Program-made: the position numbers and the translations under genes
Notes under the pieces: model-generated
The model's input: only the letters and a program-made list of their open reading frames with translations
The model's database searches: none
What the model was told of the DNA's origin: nothing
From: Rhodopseudomonas sp. P2A-2r
Lineage (GTDB): Bacteria > Pseudomonadota > Alphaproteobacteria > Rhizobiales > Xanthobacteraceae
Direction of reading: 5' to 3'
NCBI RefSeq assembly: GCF_026015985.1
Contig: NZ_CP110389.1
Coordinates: 4,434,001-4,498,000, forward strand
Length of the DNA: 64,000 nucleotides
Shown: one piece after another, positions 46,784-56,577 of the stretch
Layout: every line of letters starts with the position of its first letter
How positions within the stretch are numbered: position 1 is the first letter of the stretch

Positions 46784-48295
46784 ATGGAAGAAATTGCCAA
46801 TCTCTTTCACGGCTTTGCCGTTGTCCTGCAGCCCTTCAATATCGCGGTAATGGTCCTCGGCATCGTGCTGGGCGTGATCATCGGCGTGCTGCCGGGACTG
46901 GGCGGCGCCAACGGCGTTGCCATTCTGCTGCCGCTGACCTTCAGCATGCCGCCGACATCCGCCATCATCATGCTGTCCTGCATCTACTGGGGAGCGCTGT
47001 TCGGCGGCGCGATCACCTCGATCCTGTTCAACATACCCGGAGAACCATGGTCGGTAGCCACCACCTTCGACGGCTACCCGATGGCGCAGCAGGGCAAGGC
47101 CGCGGAAGCCCTCACTGCCGCCTTCACATCGTCCTTCGTCGGCGCGCTGTTCGCCGTCATCATGATCACGCTGGTCGCACCGCTGGTGGCGAGCTTCGCG
47201 CTGCAGTTCGGGCCGGCGGAAAAATTCGCGGTCTACTTCCTGGCCTTCTGCAGTTTCGTCGGACTGAGCAAGGAACCGCCGTTCAAGACCGTCGCCTCGA
47301 TGATGATCGGCTTCGCGCTCGCCGCCGTGGGCCTCGACTCCATAACCGGCCAGTTGCGCCTGACGTTTGGTTCGACGGAGTTGCTCAACGGCTTCGACTT
47401 CCTGATCGCGGTCATCGGCCTGTTCGGCCTCGGCGAGATTTTCCTGACGATGGAGGAAGGCCTTAACTTCAAGGGCGGTAAAGCTAAGATCGACCTGCGT
47501 ATCGTGCTCAAGACCTGGAAGTCGCTGCCGCGCTACTGGATGACGTCGCTGCGTTCCTGCGTGATCGGCTGCTGGATGGGCATCACCCCCGCCGGCGCCA
47601 CCCCGGCCTCCTTCATGAGTTACGGCATCGCCAAGCGTGTCTCGAAGAACGGCAAGAATTTCGGCAAAGGCGAGATCGAGGGCGTCATCGCGCCGGAAAC
47701 CGCTGCCCACGCCGCCGGCACCGCCGCGCTGCTGCCGATGCTGTCGCTCGGCGTTCCCGGTTCGCCGACCGCAGCCGTGCTGCTTGGCGGACTGCTGATC
47801 TGGGGCCTGCAGCCCGGCCCGATGCTGTTCGTCGAGCAGAAGGAATTCGTCTGGGGCCTGATCGCCTCGATGTATCTCGGCAATCTCGTCGGGCTGATCA
47901 TCGTGCTGACCTGCGTGCCTGTATTCGCCGCCATCCTGCGGGTGCCGTTCAGCATCATCGCACCGCTGATCCTTGTGCTGTGTGCGATCGGCGCCTATTC
48001 CGTCCACAACAGCACCTTCGACGTGGTCATGATGCTGGTGTTCGGCGTGATCGGTTACGCGCTGAAGAAGTGCAACTATCCGCTGGCACCCTTGGTGCTG
48101 GCGATCGTGCTCGGCGACAAGGCGGAAGAAGCCTTCCGGCAGTCACTGCTGGGCTCGCAGGGGGCGCTGGGAATCTTCTTCTCCAACAGCCTGGTCAGCA
48201 CGATCATGATCCTGGGACTGATCGCGCTGTTCTGGTCGGTGATCTCCAACGGCCTCTCCCGCCTCCGCCCGCCGCGGCCGCAAGCTGCGCAATAG
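46784..48295 (+). CDS. TTT transporter large membrane subunit, TctA type
   Basis: A 503-residue permease with about 11-12 segments. The two family signatures are present: GVLPGLGGANGVAILLPLTF near residues 32-51 and the second repeat AHAAGTAALLPMLSLGVPGSPTAAVLLGGL, broken here only by reading. It uses the proton or sodium gradient to import what the TctC-like protein binds. It ends the operon; REP-like sequence and operator 5 follow. Confidence 0.93.
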   Translation: MEEIANLFHGFAVVLQPFNIAVMVLGIVLGVIIGVLPGLGGANGVAILLPLTFSMPPTSAIIMLSCIYWGALFGGAITSILFNIPGEPWSVATTFDGYPMAQQGKAAEALTAAFTSSFVGALFAVIMITLVAPLVASFALQFGPAEKFAVYFLAFCSFVGLSKEPPFKTVASMMIGFALAAVGLDSITGQLRLTFGSTELLNGFDFLIAVIGLFGLGEIFLTMEEGLNFKGGKAKIDLRIVLKTWKSLPRYWMTSLRSCVIGCWMGITPAGATPASFMSYGIAKRVSKNGKNFGKGEIEGVIAPETAAHAAGTAALLPMLSLGVPGSPTAAVLLGGLLIWGLQPGPMLFVEQKEFVWGLIASMYLGNLVGLIIVLTCVPVFAAILRVPFSIIAPLILVLCAIGAYSVHNSTFDVVMMLVFGVIGYALKKCNYPLAPLVLAIVLGDKAEEAFRQSLLGSQGALGIFFSNSLVSTIMILGLIALFWSVISNGLSRLRPPRPQAAQ

Positions 48296-48627
48296 CACTC
48301 CGTTTCCCGGACGCGCTGCGGCATTCTTCATGCCGCTGCGCAGATCCGGAATCCCGGCTGCTTCACACGCCCCACCGGGGCCCCCGCCCCGGCTGTGCGC
48401 ATTACGCTCCCTAACGATGCTTCGCATTGTCAGGGCACGCACTGCACTGCGTCCGGGGAACGGACTATCGCACCCGCGCAGTGCTGGGGTTTCGTCTTTC
48501 GATAGCTGCATGCTTCTGCTACTTCACCCTCCCGCCGGCGGCCGACCACCGCCGGCTTGCTCGTTTGTGCTGCAGCACAGCAATGCAGAATTTACGGCGA
48601 CAAGCCGTCAAGATTTTCCTTGTCTAC
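48296..48627. repeat. Intergenic region with REP-like palindromes
   Basis: No gene is supported. The stretch holds GCGGCAT-TCTTC-ATGCCGC (about 48317-48336) with flanking GC-rich arms of the type found between genes in Bradyrhizobium, then an AT-richer segment leading to operator 5. Confidence 0.5.
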
Positions 48628-48644
48628 TGGCATATCATATACCA
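48628..48644. promoter_or_regulatory. Oxalate-regulon operator 5 (first antiporter)
   Basis: TGGCATATCATATACCA, with TTGTCT (48620-48625) ending two bases upstream. It lies 55 bases before the antiporter ATG 48700. Confidence 0.75.
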
Positions 48645-48699
48645 AACTGCCTGAGGTAGAGCGCTACAAAAACAGAATGGCGCCTCGGGAGAGAAACGT

Positions 48700-49988
48700 A
48701 TGACGGATGCAGTTCACGGAGCGACTCCAGCCATCGGACGCGTCAGCGACGCGTATCGCTGGACGCAATTGGCCATTGGCGTCGGCGCCATGGTGATGAT
48801 CGCCAACTATCAATACGGCTGGACGTTCTTCGTCCCCGACATCCAGAAAAATTCGGCTGGGATCGCGCCTCGATCCAGTGGGCATTTACGCTGTTCGTGC
48901 TGTTCGAAACCTGGCTGGTGCCGATCGAAGGCTGGTTCGTCGATAAATACGGCCCGCGTATCGTCGTGCTGGTCGGCGGCATCCTGTGCGGCATCGGCTG
49001 GGCGATCAACGCGCAGGCTGAAACGCTGAACGGCTTCTATCTCGGCATGATCGTGGCGGGCATCGGCGCCGGCGGTGTCTACGGCACCTGCGTCGGCAAC
49101 GCGCTGAAGTGGTTTCCCGACAAGCGCGGCCTTGCCGCGGGCATCACTGCCGCCGGCTTCGGCGCCGGCTCCGCGCTGACCGTGGCGCCGATCCAGGCGA
49201 TGATCGCCGGCTCCGGCTTCCAGACGACCTTCCTGTACTTCGGTCTCGGCCAGGGCCTGATCATCGTCATCCTCGCATTCTTCCTGTACGCGCCGAAGGC
49301 CGGCCAGGTGCCGGCCGTGACGGTGAATGCCAATGTCATCCAGACGCGGCGCAACTACGCGCCGACCGAGGTGATCCGCCACCCGATCTTCTGGCTGATG
49401 TATTTCATGTTTGTGATCGTGGGTGCCGGCGGCCTGATGGTGACGGCAAATCTGAAGCCTATCGCGGCAGACTGGAAGATCGACAACGTGCCGGTGACCT
49501 TGATGGCGATGACGATGACCGCCGTCACCTTCGCTGCCACCATCGACCGCGTGCTCAACGGCCTGACCCGGCCGTTCTTCGGCTGGATCTCCGATAAGAT
49601 CGGCCGCGAGAATACGATGTTTATCGCCTTTGGCATGGAAGGCGTCGGCATCTATCTCCTGTATCTGTGGGGCCACGATCCGCTGTGGTTCGTCCTGCTG
49701 TCCGGCTTCGTGTTCTTCGCCTGGGGTGAGATCTACTCGCTGTTTCCCTCCACCTGTACCGACACATTCGGCTCGAAGTTCGCAACGACCAATGCCGGCC
49801 TGCTCTACACGGCGAAGGGCACGGCAGCTCTGCTGGTCCCGGTCGCCAACTACATGCAGCAGTCATCCGGTAGCTGGGACAACGTCTTCCTGATTGCGGC
49901 GGGCGCCAACATTCTGGCTTCGCTGCTGGCGATCGCGGTGCTCAAGCCGTGGCGACGTTCGGTGGTCAGCAAGGCGCTGGCCGTCTAG
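48700..49988 (+). CDS. Oxalate/formate antiporter-like MFS transporter, copy 1 (frameshifted)
   Basis: About 429 residues with 12 segments. It is close in sequence to the next MFS gene (shared YGTCVGNALKWFPD, GLAAGITAAGFGAGSA, IYSLFPS, LLYTAKGTAALLVP). The lysine in TAKG probably equals the OxlT residue that binds oxalate. One A is missing in the run at 48847-48851; repair gives DIQKKFGWDRASIQWAFTLF. GGGAGAG precedes ATG 48700. It would swap oxalate for formate. Its own terminator is at 50011-50040. Confidence 0.87.
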
Positions 49989-50010
49989 CCTTCTTCACGA
50001 CGTCATCAAG

Positions 50011-50040
50011 CGCGCTCGGCTCCGGCCGGGCGCGTTTTTT
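50011..50040 (+). terminator. Rho-independent terminator after antiporter 1
   Basis: Stem CGCGCTCGGC and GCCGGGCGCG (one G-T pair) with a 4-base loop, then TTTTT, about 22 bases after the stop. Confidence 0.85.
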
Positions 50041-50172
50041 GCGTGTAGTCGTCATGCAAATGCCGGCTTTCCTTCGCAGAAAGCTGAACGATGACCTGTG
50101 CGCACTCCCGTGCCGAGGGATCCGGCCGGCTTCGCACTGCAGCACAACTGCTCCGAAGACGGGCTTGCAAGT

Positions 50173-50189
50173 TGGAATATAATATACCA
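50173..50189. promoter_or_regulatory. Oxalate-regulon operator 6 (second antiporter)
   Basis: TGGAATATAATATACCA, with TTGCAA (50165-50170) ending two bases upstream and 87 bases before ATG 50277. Confidence 0.72.
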
Positions 50190-50276
50190 GACTTCCGGCG
50201 AAATCGACGCTTGCGACATTAAGTCACAAACCTTGCGGCATTAAGCCGCAAAAGGAAGCGCGCATCGGGAGGTCTT

Positions 50277-51590
50277 ATGATTCCACAAACAGACGCGACG
50301 ACGCAGGCCACCGCCCCCGGCAACTTCCGCTGGATTCAGCTCGCGATGGGCATCGTCTGCATGGCGATGATCGCCAACCTGCAATACGGATGGACGCTGT
50401 TCGTCGATCCGATCGATGCGAAGTATCACTGGGGCCGCGCCGCAATCCAGCTCGCCTTCACCCTGTTCGTGGTGGTCGAGACCTGGCTCGTTCCGGTCGA
50501 GGCATGGTTCGTCGACAAGTATGGCCCGCGCGCCGTGATCATGTTCGGCGGCGTGATGATCAGCCTTGCCTGGATCCTGAACTCCTACGCCGACTCGCTG
50601 GTGCTGCTGTACGCCGCGGCCATCTTCGGCGGCATTGGCGCCGGTTCGGTCTACGGTACCTGCGTTGGGAACGCGCTGAAATGGTTTCCCGACCGTCGCG
50701 GACTCGCAGCTGGCGCCACCGCCGCCGGGTTCGGTGCCGGTGCCGCCATCACCGTGGTGCCGATCGCCAACATGATCGCTGCCAGCGGCTATCAGCATGC
50801 CTTCTTCACCTTCGGCATCGGCCAGGGCGTGATCGTGTTCATCCTCGCCTTCTTCATGCGCAAACCGTTGCATGCCATGCCGGCCAAAAAGAAGCAGCTC
50901 CATCTGCCACAAAGCCGTATCGACTTCACCCCGCCGCAGGTGCTGCGCACCCCGATCTTCTGGGTGATGTATCTGGTCTTCGTGATGGTTGCTGCTGGCG
51001 GCCTGATGACGGCGGCGCAGATCGCACCGATCGCTCACGACTTCAAGATCGCCAACTCGCCGGTCAGCCTGGCGGGCTTCCAGATGGCCGCGCTGACCTT
51101 CGCGATCTCGCTCGACCGTATTTTCGACGGCTTCGGCCGGCCGTTCTTCGGCTGGGTGTCCGACACGATCGGCCGTGAACACACCATGTTCATCGCCTTC
51201 GGGACGGCGGCCCTGATGCTGCTGACGCTATCGGCCTACGGCCACATTCCGATGGTGTTCGTGCTTGCCACCGCTGTGTACTTCGGCGTGTTCGGCGAGA
51301 TCTACAGCCTGTTCCCGGCCACCTCGGGCGACACCTTCGGCGCCAAGTTCGCCACCACCAACAACGGCATGCTGTACACGGCCAAAGGCACCGCCGCACT
51401 GCTGGTACCGGTGGCTAGCCTGGTAGCCTCGCGCTACGGCTGGCAGGCGGTGTTCGTGATTGCCGTGGCGCTGAACGCCACTGCAGCGCTGCTCGCCCTG
51501 TTCGTCATCAAGCCGATGCGGCGCGCCTTCATCAATGGCAACGAGTTCGCCACGGCGGACGCCGCGGCACGGAACGCCAAGACGGCTTAG
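50277..51590 (+). CDS. Oxalate/formate antiporter-like MFS transporter, copy 2
   Basis: A 437-residue intact member of the OxlT group with 12 segments. Recognisable parts are WFVDKYGPRAVIMFGG (loop 2-3), YGTCVGNALKWFPDRRGLAAG, GWVSDTIGREHTMF (loop 8-9) and LYTAKGTAALLVP in segment 11. Electroneutral-looking exchange of oxalate(2-) for formate(-) leaves the cell more alkaline and drives ATP synthesis in Oxalobacter; the same use here is inferred from oxc and frc. It has its own operator and terminator (51613-51641), so it is a single-gene unit. Confidence 0.9.
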   Translation: MIPQTDATTQATAPGNFRWIQLAMGIVCMAMIANLQYGWTLFVDPIDAKYHWGRAAIQLAFTLFVVVETWLVPVEAWFVDKYGPRAVIMFGGVMISLAWILNSYADSLVLLYAAAIFGGIGAGSVYGTCVGNALKWFPDRRGLAAGATAAGFGAGAAITVVPIANMIAASGYQHAFFTFGIGQGVIVFILAFFMRKPLHAMPAKKKQLHLPQSRIDFTPPQVLRTPIFWVMYLVFVMVAAGGLMTAAQIAPIAHDFKIANSPVSLAGFQMAALTFAISLDRIFDGFGRPFFGWVSDTIGREHTMFIAFGTAALMLLTLSAYGHIPMVFVLATAVYFGVFGEIYSLFPATSGDTFGAKFATTNNGMLYTAKGTAALLVPVASLVASRYGWQAVFVIAVALNATAALLALFVIKPMRRAFINGNEFATADAAARNAKTA

Positions 51591-51612
51591 CCGCTTCCCA
51601 ATGCCCGAGTTG

Positions 51613-51641
51613 AAAAGGCGCTCCTCACGGGGCGCCTTTTT
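51613..51641 (+). terminator. Rho-independent terminator after antiporter 2
   Basis: Stem AAAAGGCGC (51613-51621) and GCGCCTTTT (51632-51640), then T, 23 bases after the stop. Confidence 0.85.
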
Positions 51642-51767
51642 GCTGAACCGACTTTGCACGCGCAGAGACGAACGCTCAGCTCCGCTTGCCTCGAAGGCCA
51701 AAGGGAAAAAACGTAAGTGGTACTGACGCTTATTCGAATTGACCCGCAGGCGTTTCGTGTTGACATC

Positions 51768-51784
51768 TGGCATTATGTATACCA
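51768..51784. promoter_or_regulatory. Oxalate-regulon operator 7 (CBS protein)
   Basis: TGGCATTATGTATACCA, with a perfect TTGACA (51760-51765) ending two bases upstream. It lies 48 bases before ATG 51833. Confidence 0.75.
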
Positions 51785-51832
51785 ATTTGTGGCATACAAG
51801 AACTGATCAACAACTGACCTGAGGAGGATGCG

Positions 51833-52264
51833 ATGAAAGTCGGAGACGTCCTGCGCAAGAAGAGCACGCGCATCGCCACGGTGCGGATGAACGAGACCGT
51901 CGCCATTGCGGCCCAGCTGTTGCGAGCCGGAAACATCAGCGCGCTGGTGGTGAAGGATGTCTGCCGCACCGAAGGCAATACCGCGGTCGGTATGTTCAGC
52001 GAGCGCGACGTGGTGCGTGCCGTCGCCGAACACGGCGCGGCCGGCCTCAACCTCAAAGTATCGAACCTGATCTCGGTACAGCAGCTGATCTCCTGCCGCT
52101 CCACCGACACGCTTGAGCATGTCCGCCACCTCATGAACAAGAACCACATCCGCCACGTGCCGGTCATCGACGACCACACGCTGATCGGCGTCGTCAGCAT
52201 TCGCGACATCTCGACCGCGCTTGAGCACGATGGCGTGGATGAGAAGCACGCCGCGGTGGCATAG
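51833..52264 (+). CDS. CBS-pair domain protein
   Basis: A 143-residue stand-alone tandem CBS (Bateman) module. The two repeats show VGMFSERDVVRAVAEHG (about 45-61) and LIGVVSIRDISTALEHD (about 117-133). GAGGAGG precedes ATG 51833. Such modules bind adenosyl ligands (AMP, ATP, SAM or NAD) and tune a partner protein. Oxalyl-CoA decarboxylase is known to be activated by ADP, so a link to Oxc or the CoA ligase is possible, though only by inference. It is the last gene with a regulon operator. Confidence 0.9.
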   Translation: MKVGDVLRKKSTRIATVRMNETVAIAAQLLRAGNISALVVKDVCRTEGNTAVGMFSERDVVRAVAEHGAAGLNLKVSNLISVQQLISCRSTDTLEHVRHLMNKNHIRHVPVIDDHTLIGVVSIRDISTALEHDGVDEKHAAVA

Positions 52265-53564
<1,300 letters not shown>

Positions 53565-53600
53565 CTGTCACCAACCCAGCACTGAAACGAGCACGATCCG

Positions 53601-54575
53601 ATGAAAGCCTTTGTCTACGGCGCCGATGGCGCTGCGATCACCGACGTTGCGCAACCATCACCATCGGGCACCCAGGTGCTGATCCGTGTGCGCGCCTGCG
53701 GGCTCAACCGCGCCGACCTCGGCATGACCAAGGGCCATGTCCACGGCAGCGCCGGCGGTGCCGGCACCGTGCTGGGCATGGAATGGGCGGGAGAAGTGGC
53801 TGAGCTGGGCCCGGACGCCAAAGGCGTCAAGGTCGGCGACCGCGTGATGGGCTCGGGTGCCGCGGCCTTCGCCGAATATACGCTGGCGGATCACGGTCGT
53901 GTCTTTCACATCCCGTCCAACGCGAATATGAGCCTGGAAGAGGCCGCCACCCTGCCCGTCGCCCTTACCACCATGCACAACGCGCTGGTGACCAACGGCG
54001 GCTTGCAGCCCGGCCAGTCGGTGCTGATCCAGGGCGCCAGCTCCGGCGTCGGCCTGATGGCGCTGCAGATCGCAAAGCTCAAGGGCGCGAAGACGGTCAT
54101 CGGCTCCTCGACGAATGCGGAGCGACGCAGCCGGCTGCACGAGTTCGGCGCCGACCTCGCCGTCGACTCCAAAGACGCCGGTTGGGTCGACGAAGTTCTG
54201 AAGGCCACCGACGGCGAAGGCGTCGACCTCATCATCGACCAGATCTCGGGCCCGATCGCCAACCAGAACCTGAAGGCCACCAAGGTGCTCGGCCGCATCG
54301 TCAATGTCGGCCGGCTCGGCGGCACCCATGGCGACTTCAACTTCGACCTGCACGCGGCGCGCCGCATCCACTACATCGGCGTCACCTTCCGCACCCGCTC
54401 GGCACAGGAAATCCGCGATATCTTCAGCGCCGTCCGCGCCGATATCTGGCCGGCGGTGGAAGCCGGCAAGCTCAAGCTGCCGATCGACAGGGTCTATCCC
54501 TTCGCCGAGATCGGCAAGGCGTTCGACCACATGGAAGCCAATGCGCATCTCGGCAAGATCGTGGTGACGCTGTAA
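53601..54575 (+). CDS. Zinc-binding-dehydrogenase-superfamily quinone oxidoreductase (QOR-like)
   Basis: A 324-residue medium-chain reductase without zinc ligands. The NADPH fold is at LIQGASSGVGLMALQIAKLKG, and GLNRADLGMTKG near the N-terminus marks the quinone-reductase/enoyl-reductase branch. It probably forms one operon with the nitronate monooxygenase. The substrate, a quinone or enone, is not determined. Confidence 0.88.
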   Translation: MKAFVYGADGAAITDVAQPSPSGTQVLIRVRACGLNRADLGMTKGHVHGSAGGAGTVLGMEWAGEVAELGPDAKGVKVGDRVMGSGAAAFAEYTLADHGRVFHIPSNANMSLEEAATLPVALTTMHNALVTNGGLQPGQSVLIQGASSGVGLMALQIAKLKGAKTVIGSSTNAERRSRLHEFGADLAVDSKDAGWVDEVLKATDGEGVDLIIDQISGPIANQNLKATKVLGRIVNVGRLGGTHGDFNFDLHAARRIHYIGVTFRTRSAQEIRDIFSAVRADIWPAVEAGKLKLPIDRVYPFAEIGKAFDHMEANAHLGKIVVTL

Positions 54576-54586
54576 TCGCAGTGATC

Positions 54587-54694
54587 GTAGGGTGGGCAAA
54601 GGCGCCCTTGCGCCGTGCCCACCATCTTACGCCGCGATTTGCATGGTGAGCACGCGTCTCCGCACTGCGCGCGGTGAAGCTTTGCCCACCCTAC
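54587..54694. repeat. 108-bp palindromic intergenic element
   Basis: The ends are a perfect 15-bp inverted repeat, GTAGGGTGGGCAAAG (54587-54601) and CTTTGCCCACCCTAC (54680-54694). Inner GGCGCCCTTGCGCC and GCACTGCGCGC arms add further folding. Elements starting with GTAGGGTGGGCAAAG are common between genes in Bradyrhizobium. It separates two convergent genes. Confidence 0.75.
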
Positions 54695-54695
54695 A

Positions 54696-56333
54696 TCACC
54701 CCGCATCCCGCAAAATCATATCCGATGCCTTCTCGGCGATCATGATGATCGGCGCGTTGGTGTTGCCCGACACCAGATCGGGCATGATCGATCCGTCGAT
54801 CACGCGCAGGCCGTCGATGCCGCGCACCCGGAGCTGCTGATCGACCACCGCCAGCGGATCGTTGCCCATGCGACACGTCGAGGTCGGATGATAGATCGTG
54901 CTACCGCGCTGCCGGCAATAGGCCAGCAGCTCGTCGTCGCTTGCCACATCGCGGCCGGGATCGATCTCGGCGACGACGAAGGGCTTCAGCGCCGGCGCGT
55001 GCAGGATTTTGCGCAGGATCTTCAAACCCTCGACATTGGCGGTCCGGTCGGTCTCGGTGGCGAGATAGTTGATGCGGATCTCCGGCGGCACGGCAGGATC
55101 GGCACTTCTGATGCGCAACGATCCGCGGCTCTCCGGGCGCAGCTGGCAGATCGAGGCCGAAAAAGCGGAGTACGGATGCAGCTTCTCGCCCATCTTGTCG
55201 GTCGAGAACGGCAGGAAGTGCACCTGAATATCCGGCGTCGCCAATCGGGGATCGGTCTTGAAGAAGGCCGCGGCGGTGCCGGCCGCAATGGTCAGCGGTC
55301 CGGTCCGAAATGCCGCATATTGCAGCCCGGTCATCATCTTGCGCAGCGGGTTGTTGACCACGTCATTCAGCGTGATGGCATTTTTGGCGCGCATGATCAT
55401 GCGCACCTGCATATGGTCCTGCAAGTCGTGGCCGACACCCGGCGCGTCCAGAACCACGTCGATGCCATGCTGGCGCAGCAGGTCGGCGGGACCAATGCCG
55501 GAGAGCTGAAGCAGTTGCGGCGAATTATAGGCGCCGCTGCACACCAGCACTTCCTTGCCCGCGCGCACGGTATGAACAACGCCGTTCTGCTTGTAGGCGA
55601 CGCCGACGGCGCGGCGCTCCTCGAACAGAATACGCTGGGCGTGGGCCTCGGTCTCGACGCGCAGTTTGCCTGACTTCAGCGCCGGACGCAGATAGGCCAC
55701 CGCGGTGCTGGCCCGGCGGCCCCGTCGCGTCGTGGTTTGAAACATGCCGGCACCTTCCTGGGTGACGCCATTGAAGTCGGGGTTGAACGGAAGGCCGGTC
55801 TCGACCGCCGCGGCGATGAAGGCGTCGGACAGCGGGTCGGGATGCCGTGTATCGGAGACCGGCAGAGGACCTCCCGTGCCATGGAATTGATCGCCGCCGC
55901 GCTGCTGGTCCTCGGCCTTCTTGAAATACGGCAGGACGTCGTCAAAACCCCAGCCGGCATTTCCGAGCTGGCGCCAGCGATCGTAGTCCTCATGCTGGCC
56001 GCGCACATAGAGCAGCCCGTTGATCGAACTCGAACCGCCGAGCACCTTGCCGCGCGGCTGAAACACTTTGCGGCCATCCAGCCCCGGCTCCGGCTCGGTC
56101 TCGTACATCCAGTTGACGGTCTTTTCCTTGAACAACTTGCCGTAGCCAAGCGGCACGTGGATCCAGATGTTGCGGTCCTTCGGGCCAGCCTCAAGCAGCA
56201 GCACGGAATGCTTGCCGGATGCGGTCAGGCGGTTGGCGAGCACACAGCCCGCGGAACCGGCACCGACGATAACATAGTCGAATACATGAGCGGCAGAAGC
56301 TCCCGGGGACCCGGGCGCATTTGAGTTTTTCAT
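54696..56333 (-). CDS. GMC family oxidoreductase, choline-dehydrogenase-like
   Basis: A 545-residue FAD alcohol dehydrogenase. The N-terminal FAD loop is IVGAGSAGCVLANRL, followed by the GMC signature GKVLGGSSSINGLLYVRG. The second signature is GAYNSPQLLQLSGIGP, and the catalytic His-Asn pair is in TIYHPTSTCRMG and SGNTNAPIIMIAE. No signal peptide. It is divergent from the exported Mo-dehydrogenase operon. Related enzymes oxidise choline, polyethylene glycol or other primary alcohols; no betaine genes are nearby, so choline is not favoured. Confidence 0.9.
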   Translation of the reverse strand: MKNSNAPGSPGASAAHVFDYVIVGAGSAGCVLANRLTASGKHSVLLLEAGPKDRNIWIHVPLGYGKLFKEKTVNWMYETEPEPGLDGRKVFQPRGKVLGGSSSINGLLYVRGQHEDYDRWRQLGNAGWGFDDVLPYFKKAEDQQRGGDQFHGTGGPLPVSDTRHPDPLSDAFIAAAVETGLPFNPDFNGVTQEGAGMFQTTTRRGRRASTAVAYLRPALKSGKLRVETEAHAQRILFEERRAVGVAYKQNGVVHTVRAGKEVLVCSGAYNSPQLLQLSGIGPADLLRQHGIDVVLDAPGVGHDLQDHMQVRMIMRAKNAITLNDVVNNPLRKMMTGLQYAAFRTGPLTIAAGTAAAFFKTDPRLATPDIQVHFLPFSTDKMGEKLHPYSAFSASICQLRPESRGSLRIRSADPAVPPEIRINYLATETDRTANVEGLKILRKILHAPALKPFVVAEIDPGRDVASDDELLAYCRQRGSTIYHPTSTCRMGNDPLAVVDQQLRVRGIDGLRVIDGSIMPDLVSGNTNAPIIMIAEKASDMILRDAG

Positions 56334-56577
56334 TTTTGTTTCCCCGGCACTCCATCGGCGGAGGCACCGCGTAAAAGCTACGCAACCATCGCCCCAATCA
56401 CAACACTGTCGTGCAGATGTGTAACCCGGTATTCACCATCGGGATAACTTGCCCGCCCTGTTGCCACCGCGTGCACTGTTCTATGGTGACGTGCAGATCG
56501 AGCGACTTCATATTGTGCTGCTGCGAAGCCGCGTTGCGAAGCTCCGTATCGTGTCCTCCCGAGCCAAAGGTAGAAGC

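Noticed and set aside
54696..56333. Naming the GMC enzyme betA (choline dehydrogenase)
   Set aside because: No betB, betI or choline transporter nearby; the family has many substrates.
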